Shown: piece by piece, positions 60,333 through 64,000 of the stretch
Numbering within the stretch: the first letter of the stretch is position 1
Layout: every line of letters starts with the position of its first letter
Source of the DNA: Melghirimyces algeriensis
GTDB taxonomy: Bacteria; Bacillota; Bacilli; Thermoactinomycetales; DSM-45169
DNA length: 64,000 nt
Reading direction: 5' to 3'
Assembly: GCF_900182565.1 (NCBI RefSeq)
Contig: NZ_FXTI01000001.1
Coordinates: 558,001 to 622,000, forward strand
The notes under the pieces: model-generated
Databases searched by the model: none
Told to the model about the DNA's origin: nothing
Seen by the model: only the letters and a program-made list of their open reading frames with translations
Translations under genes and position numbers: made by a program

Positions 60333-61700
60333 ATGTTCCGTAAATGGCTGCAACAAACAAAAAAACAGTTAACCGATATTGAAAGGCAATATGAAACAGC
60401 GGGAGACCAAGAGCGCATCCAACTTCGGAATACATTCCGAAAACTGCGTCGGGATCTGAATGAGCTGTTAGATGGTTGGATTGATTTGGAAGAACAGATG
60501 ACCTCCCTCCTGAATCACTGTCCTGACCTAGGAGAATCTGAAGAAGAATTAAGCGAAGAATTTTTTCTGGACAGCCAAGCCGTTCGGGCTTTTCGGGAAG
60601 GACAAGGTTTTTATCAGTTAAAAATGTTCGCAGAAGCTCGTCCTTATTTTCAAATTGTCGTTCAAAATGAGCCGGAATTTCTTCTGGGACGTTTGTATCT
60701 GGCTTTGAGTGATTTTCAGGAAGGGAAACTGATGGAAGCTCACCGAGAGTTTCAAATGGTGGCTGAAACCTCTGACATCCCCCGGTTTAGTGCTTTTGCC
60801 TACCATATGCTGGGTTGCATACATGTTCGAAAAGGACAGGATTCCCAGGCAATTCGGCAGTTTGAGAAGTCCCTATCCATTGAACCGGACAGAGAGGATA
60901 CCTTGTTTAATATGGCCACCTGTCACTTTCGTCTCAGAAATTATCATGAATCGATCCCTTTATTTATGCGCGTTCTTGATCAGAATCCAGAAGACTGGGA
61001 AAGTATGTACTATCTGTCCTGTTGTTACGAAAAGTTAGGTCAATGGGAATACGTCACCTATTGGCGAATGGCTTCTTTTCGTAAAGCCAAACATCCCTCA
61101 GTCATGGAGTCCATCGCCCATCATTTTGAAGAAAGAGGGGAAAATGAGCAGGCTGTCTATTGGTATCAGAAAGTCCTCAAGGCCTCTCCGGAAAGGACTG
61201 ATGCCTATCATGGACTTAGTTGGAATTTATGGTTGTCGGGACAGCCGAGGGAAGCGATCGCGTCTCTTCAAAAAGGATTGACACTGGCTCCCGATAACCA
61301 GGAACTTCTGTTTACTTATGTGTGGTATTGTTTGCAAGAGGGCGATTTGGAACAAGTTCAAAAGTCTCTGGCCCGCATTCCAGAGACGTTGGTTGAACAC
61401 CCGATATGGTTGGTTTTACAGTCCCGAATTTCTGCTTACTGCGGGGATCTTCAACATGCAGAAACCATGGCCCGTCGAGTCATTCATCAAACCGACCCGT
61501 TGGCTCAATCTTTGGGATATTATCAGCTTGGTCGCGTGTTATTGGAACAACATCAAACGCAACAAGCCGTAAAAGCTTTTCAAAAAGCGCAGGAACAGAA
61601 TCCGCACTGGGCAGATCCAGTGTTTTATGAAGGATTATGTTATGTATTGACCGGCCAAACCAATCAAACCCGACAGTGTTGGGAAACCATTTTAAAATAG
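60333..61700 (+). CDS. TPR-repeat protein
   Basis: 455 residues. An N-terminal coiled or helical region (1-80, WLQQTKKQLTDIERQYETA) is followed by about ten TPR units from residue 90 (QAIRQFEKSLSIEPDREDTLFNMAT, QAVYWYQKVLKASPERTDAYHG, EAIASLQKGLTLAPDNQEL, QAVKAFQKAQEQNPHWADPVFY). No signal peptide. A scaffold protein with unknown partners. Start 60333 with GGGAGGGG. Directly precedes ku. Confidence 0.85.
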   Translation: MFRKWLQQTKKQLTDIERQYETAGDQERIQLRNTFRKLRRDLNELLDGWIDLEEQMTSLLNHCPDLGESEEELSEEFFLDSQAVRAFREGQGFYQLKMFAEARPYFQIVVQNEPEFLLGRLYLALSDFQEGKLMEAHREFQMVAETSDIPRFSAFAYHMLGCIHVRKGQDSQAIRQFEKSLSIEPDREDTLFNMATCHFRLRNYHESIPLFMRVLDQNPEDWESMYYLSCCYEKLGQWEYVTYWRMASFRKAKHPSVMESIAHHFEERGENEQAVYWYQKVLKASPERTDAYHGLSWNLWLSGQPREAIASLQKGLTLAPDNQELLFTYVWYCLQEGDLEQVQKSLARIPETLVEHPIWLVLQSRISAYCGDLQHAETMARRVIHQTDPLAQSLGYYQLGRVLLEQHQTQQAVKAFQKAQEQNPHWADPVFYEGLCYVLTGQTNQTRQCWETILK

Positions 61701-61711
61701 GAGGGTGAAAT

Positions 61712-62515
61712 ATGCATACCCTTTGGAAGGGATCAATCAGTTTCGGACTGGTTCATATTCCTGTCAAAATGTTTACAGCCACACAGCCGAAAAATGTATC
61801 CTTTCGAAGTCTCCATAAAAAATGTAAAACCCCTATTCGATACAATCGATACTGTTCCACCTGTGACACAAATATTCCGTTCGATGAAGTGGTAAAGGGC
61901 TATGAATATGGGGACAATCAATTTGTTCTGGTGGAAAAAGAGGAATTGGAAGCGATTGAGACGGAGAACCGAAAGGCGATTGAAATTTTAGATTTTGTTC
62001 AACTGGAGGAGATTGATCCGGTTTATTTTGATAAAACATACTATCTGGGTCCGGGAGAACATGGTGAAAAGGCATACTCACTGCTGAGAGAAGCGATGAA
62101 TGAAACAGGGAAAATCGGAGTGGCCAAAATAACCCTTCGCTCCAAGCAATCCTTGGCTGTGGTGCGCGTATACCAACAGTGTCTGATATTGGAAACCATT
62201 TTTTATCCGGATGAGGTTCGCAATACAGAACACGTTCCGGAAGTGCCATCCAATCTGGAATTGCCGGAAAAAGAGATGGAAATGGCCAAGCAACTAATTG
62301 AAAATCTGGCTACAGAATTTGAACCGGACAAATATGAAGATACCTACCGTCAAGCCGTCGAAGAAATGATTGAGAAAAAGATCAAGGGAGAAGAGATCGT
62401 CGAAGCCCCCGAAAAAAAGCCGGAGCGAGTTGTCGATCTGATGGAAGCTCTCAAAGCCAGCTTGGAGGATACGAAGGGAAAGAAACCCCGAAAAAAGAAA
62501 AAAGCCGTTCGATAA
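61712..62515 (+). CDS. ku: Bacterial Ku, non-homologous end joining
   Basis: 267 residues. Homodimeric DNA end-binding ring; MHTLWKGSISFGLVHIPVKMF and the core YRQAVEEMIEKKIKG are characteristic. The Lys-rich C-terminus (KGKKPRKKKKAVR) resembles tails that help DNA bridging. It recruits LigD, which starts about 900 nt downstream. Confidence 0.96.
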   Translation: MHTLWKGSISFGLVHIPVKMFTATQPKNVSFRSLHKKCKTPIRYNRYCSTCDTNIPFDEVVKGYEYGDNQFVLVEKEELEAIETENRKAIEILDFVQLEEIDPVYFDKTYYLGPGEHGEKAYSLLREAMNETGKIGVAKITLRSKQSLAVVRVYQQCLILETIFYPDEVRNTEHVPEVPSNLELPEKEMEMAKQLIENLATEFEPDKYEDTYRQAVEEMIEKKIKGEEIVEAPEKKPERVVDLMEALKASLEDTKGKKPRKKKKAVR

Positions 62516-62526
62516 CAGCAGATGGA

Positions 62527-62859
62527 TCAGGAGTCAGGCTGATCTCCTTTCCAATACCGGATATATGTGTCTTCTCCGGTCGGGCGTGTTTTTATTTCAT
62601 GCCCCTGCTTATCCCGAATGACTTCCACCTTTTGGTAATGTTCCACTTCCCAATTTCCGACACGTCGGCTACCCCTGAATTCTGTACGGGTATCAATCCG
62701 TTGGTTGGGAGAGGCGGAAGTGGGAGATGTGGTAACGGGAGCTGTTTCTTTCAGGGCAATCTGGTGTTGAGCGATAATAAGACCGATCATCATCATATTA
62801 AAAGCGATGACGGTTACCAGGAGAGTGGATGTCCAGTTCTTTTTAATGGAAACATTCAT
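62527..62859 (-). CDS. Small membrane-anchored protein
   Basis: 110 residues, N-terminal transmembrane helix (about 10-32, TSTLLVTVIAFNMMMIGLIIA), then a Pro/Thr/Ser linker and a small soluble domain ending YIRYWKGDQPDS. Inserted antisense between ku and ligD. Unrecognised. Confidence 0.6.
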   Translation of the reverse strand: MNVSIKKNWTSTLLVTVIAFNMMMIGLIIAQHQIALKETAPVTTSPTSASPNQRIDTRTEFRGSRRVGNWEVEHYQKVEVIRDKQGHEIKTRPTGEDTYIRYWKGDQPDS

Positions 62860-62973
62860 CTGTGTCGCCTCCTTTGTGGTACATGTTTATGGTAAAAACC
62901 AAAGAACCATACCTGAAAAGGAGGAAAGTCCGAGAATAACTGGAATAAGAAAGTAACAAAGGAGGTTTTTAAC

Positions 62974-63285
62974 ATGAAATTTTCCGATTTATTTGAACAA
63001 TACAAAAAAGATCATCAACATCCGCTTAATCAATTGACTCACGCCATCGGTATTCCCATGATTGTGGTATCACTTCCTTTGTTTTTCTTTAACTGGGCTC
63101 CAGCCCTTATTCTATTTATACTGGGTTGGGTTCTGCAGTTGATCGGGCACATGTTTGAAGGGAAAAAGCCGTCTTTTTTCAGAAATCCGATCTTCCTCAT
63201 TGTCGGTCCCTGGTGGTGGTTAAGAAAAAGGTTGGGAAAGTCTGAGGATCATAGGGAAGATCACCACGAAGATACAAACCATTAA
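62974..63285 (+). CDS. DUF962 / Mpo1-like membrane protein
   Basis: 103 residues. YKKDHQHPLNQLTHAIGIPMIV has the His motif of Mpo1-like (YGL010w) iron dioxygenases; two or three hydrophobic segments, then PSFFRNPIFLIVGPWWWLRKRLG. The yeast homolog oxidises 2-hydroxy fatty acids; the bacterial role is unproven. AAAGGAGG precedes the ATG. Confidence 0.8.
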   Translation: MKFSDLFEQYKKDHQHPLNQLTHAIGIPMIVVSLPLFFFNWAPALILFILGWVLQLIGHMFEGKKPSFFRNPIFLIVGPWWWLRKRLGKSEDHREDHHEDTNH

Positions 63286-63298
63286 CACAGCTTTCTGA

Positions 63299-63318
63299 CC
63301 CCGATCGGGGTTTTTTTC
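63299..63318 (+). terminator. Intrinsic terminator
   Basis: CCCC-GATC-GGGG (63299-63310) then seven T. Confidence 0.75.
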
Positions 63319-63400
63319 ATGTTGACAATCCGATGTGCTCATACTAAAGCATATCTGTACATTCCCTGAATCAAGAAACAACATACAAGGAGGGTGAAGG

Positions 63401-64000
63401 GTGGTGATGGCTCCCGTTCCCCTTATGGAACCTGTATCCCGAGAGCAAATCTTTCAGTCAGATGATTGGCTTTACCAGGTGAAATGGGATGGCATTCGTA
63501 TGCAAGCATACTTAAACCAAGGGAAGGTGGAACTGTTTAATCGCAAGCTTCGTCGCCGAACGGATCAATATCCGGAAATTGTACAATCACTTATGGATTT
63601 CCCGATGAATTCTGGAATAGTGGATGGGGAAGTGATAGCCATGGAAGATCGCCGACCTAACTTTTACAAGGTTTTGAAACGTGAATTGTATGGGAAAGGA
63701 AAGGGGTTATCTTCCATGATGTACGATATCCCAGTTTATTATGTCGTTTTTGATCTTCTTTCCATTGATGGAACATCCTTGTTGAATACGCCTTTAGAGG
63801 AGCGATTGGAAAAACTTAAGAACGTTTTTTCCGGTAAAGAGTTCAATACCGTTCAAATGTGTGAGAGTTTCCCAGATGGGAAGGAATTATGGAAAGCTAC
63901 TGAAGAGAAGGGTTGGGAAGGAATTGTTATGAAAGAACGTCATGGGCGGTATCATCCCGGAAAAAAGCATCCTACTTGGCTAAAAATCAAGCACTTCAAA
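63401..64000 (+). CDS. ligD: ATP-dependent DNA ligase LigD, 3'-truncated by window edge
   Basis: 200 residues of the N-terminal adenylation domain are present. Motif I is KWDGIR with the Lys that takes AMP; IVDGEVIAM, VFDLLSIDG and GWEGIVMKERHGRYHPGKKHPTWLKIK are motifs III-V. Ligase at the N-terminus fits the Bacillus LigD order, ligase then polymerase; the rest lies outside. Start GTG 63401 with GGAGG at 63389-63393; ATG 63407 is the alternative. Confidence 0.9.
   Translation, partial: MVMAPVPLMEPVSREQIFQSDDWLYQVKWDGIRMQAYLNQGKVELFNRKLRRRTDQYPEIVQSLMDFPMNSGIVDGEVIAMEDRRPNFYKVLKRELYGKGKGLSSMMYDIPVYYVVFDLLSIDGTSLLNTPLEERLEKLKNVFSGKEFNTVQMCESFPDGKELWKATEEKGWEGIVMKERHGRYHPGKKHPTWLKIKHFK

Noticed and set aside
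1..64000. CRISPR, prophage, defence island or toxin-antitoxin module
   Set aside because: No regularly spaced repeats, integrase, transposase or recognisable toxin or nuclease genes apart from housekeeping enzymes.

Overview
The window is about 64 kb of chromosome from an endospore-forming, low-to-mid GC Bacillota. Gene order follows the Bacillus subtilis mecB/gudB-ypdA, cmk-der-gpsA-spoIVA-hbs-mtrB-hepS/T-ndk-aro-trp-qcr-dapB-bsh-pan block almost gene by gene. Sporulation genes (spoIVA, ypeB, ypjB, yphF, the YIEGIA cluster), TRAP-type tryptophan control, menaquinone synthesis and bacillithiol genes support this. Losses and rearrangements relative to Bacillus (no cheR, no sleB beside ypeB, a membrane PlsC beside cmk, Ku/LigD next to the pan operon) suggest a family such as Thermoactinomycetaceae. 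That family assignment is inference from protein flavour and gene order, not from a marker search.

Layout. 1-3130: the GC-rich end of a myo-inositol catabolic operon (Cgl0159-like barrel protein, iolC, mmsA/iolA) closed by a terminator. 3400-9130: a small membrane protein, tRNA-Ser, mecA, bshB2, gudB, ypdA/bdr and ansA. 9280-14330: a small CxxC protein, ypeB, a gene-poor stretch with a candidate small RNA, then cmk, plsC and an S1-domain protein. 14420-16970: a compact YphA / YIEGIA / small partner / DUF3189 / DUF3189 cluster. 17070-24500: der, plsY, gpsA, an unknown minus-strand gene, a DUF2768-like ORF, yphF, spoIVA and hup. 24600-29400: folE, tRNA-Pro, mtrB (TRAP), hepS-menG-hepT and ndk. 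29560-42060: the aromatic supraoperon aroC-aroB-aroH, a TRAP-controlled leader, trpEDCFBA, hisC, tyrA, aroA. 42240-51400: an unknown membrane protein, an unknown 375-aa protein, ypiB, ypiF, qcrABC, ypjA, ypjB, a YitT-family gene, ypjD and dapB. 51800-58600: mgsA, bshB1, bshA, cca, birA, panB, panC, panD. 58850-64000: azlCD, a TPR protein, Ku, two small genes and the start of ligD.

How the genes work together. aro, trp, hisC, tyrA and aroA turn erythrose-4-phosphate/PEP-derived intermediates into chorismate, Trp, Phe and Tyr. mtrB encodes the RNA-binding protein that should sense tryptophan and act at a (G/U)AG-repeat leader before trpE, and its own gene sits behind a tRNA-Pro. hepS/hepT/menG make menaquinone for the menaquinol:cytochrome c reductase qcrABC. 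bshA, bshB1, bshB2 and ypdA cover bacillithiol synthesis and recycling. Ku and LigD make a two-component end-joining system.

No transposase, integrase, CRISPR array, prophage or toxin-antitoxin locus was seen. The most novel-looking material is not a defence island. It is a set of structured leaders and small-RNA candidates (about 3950-4110, 11149-11300, 42126-42199, 51431-51520, 51711-51782, 56290-56455), the YIEGIA/DUF3189 cluster, and several small unrecognised genes.
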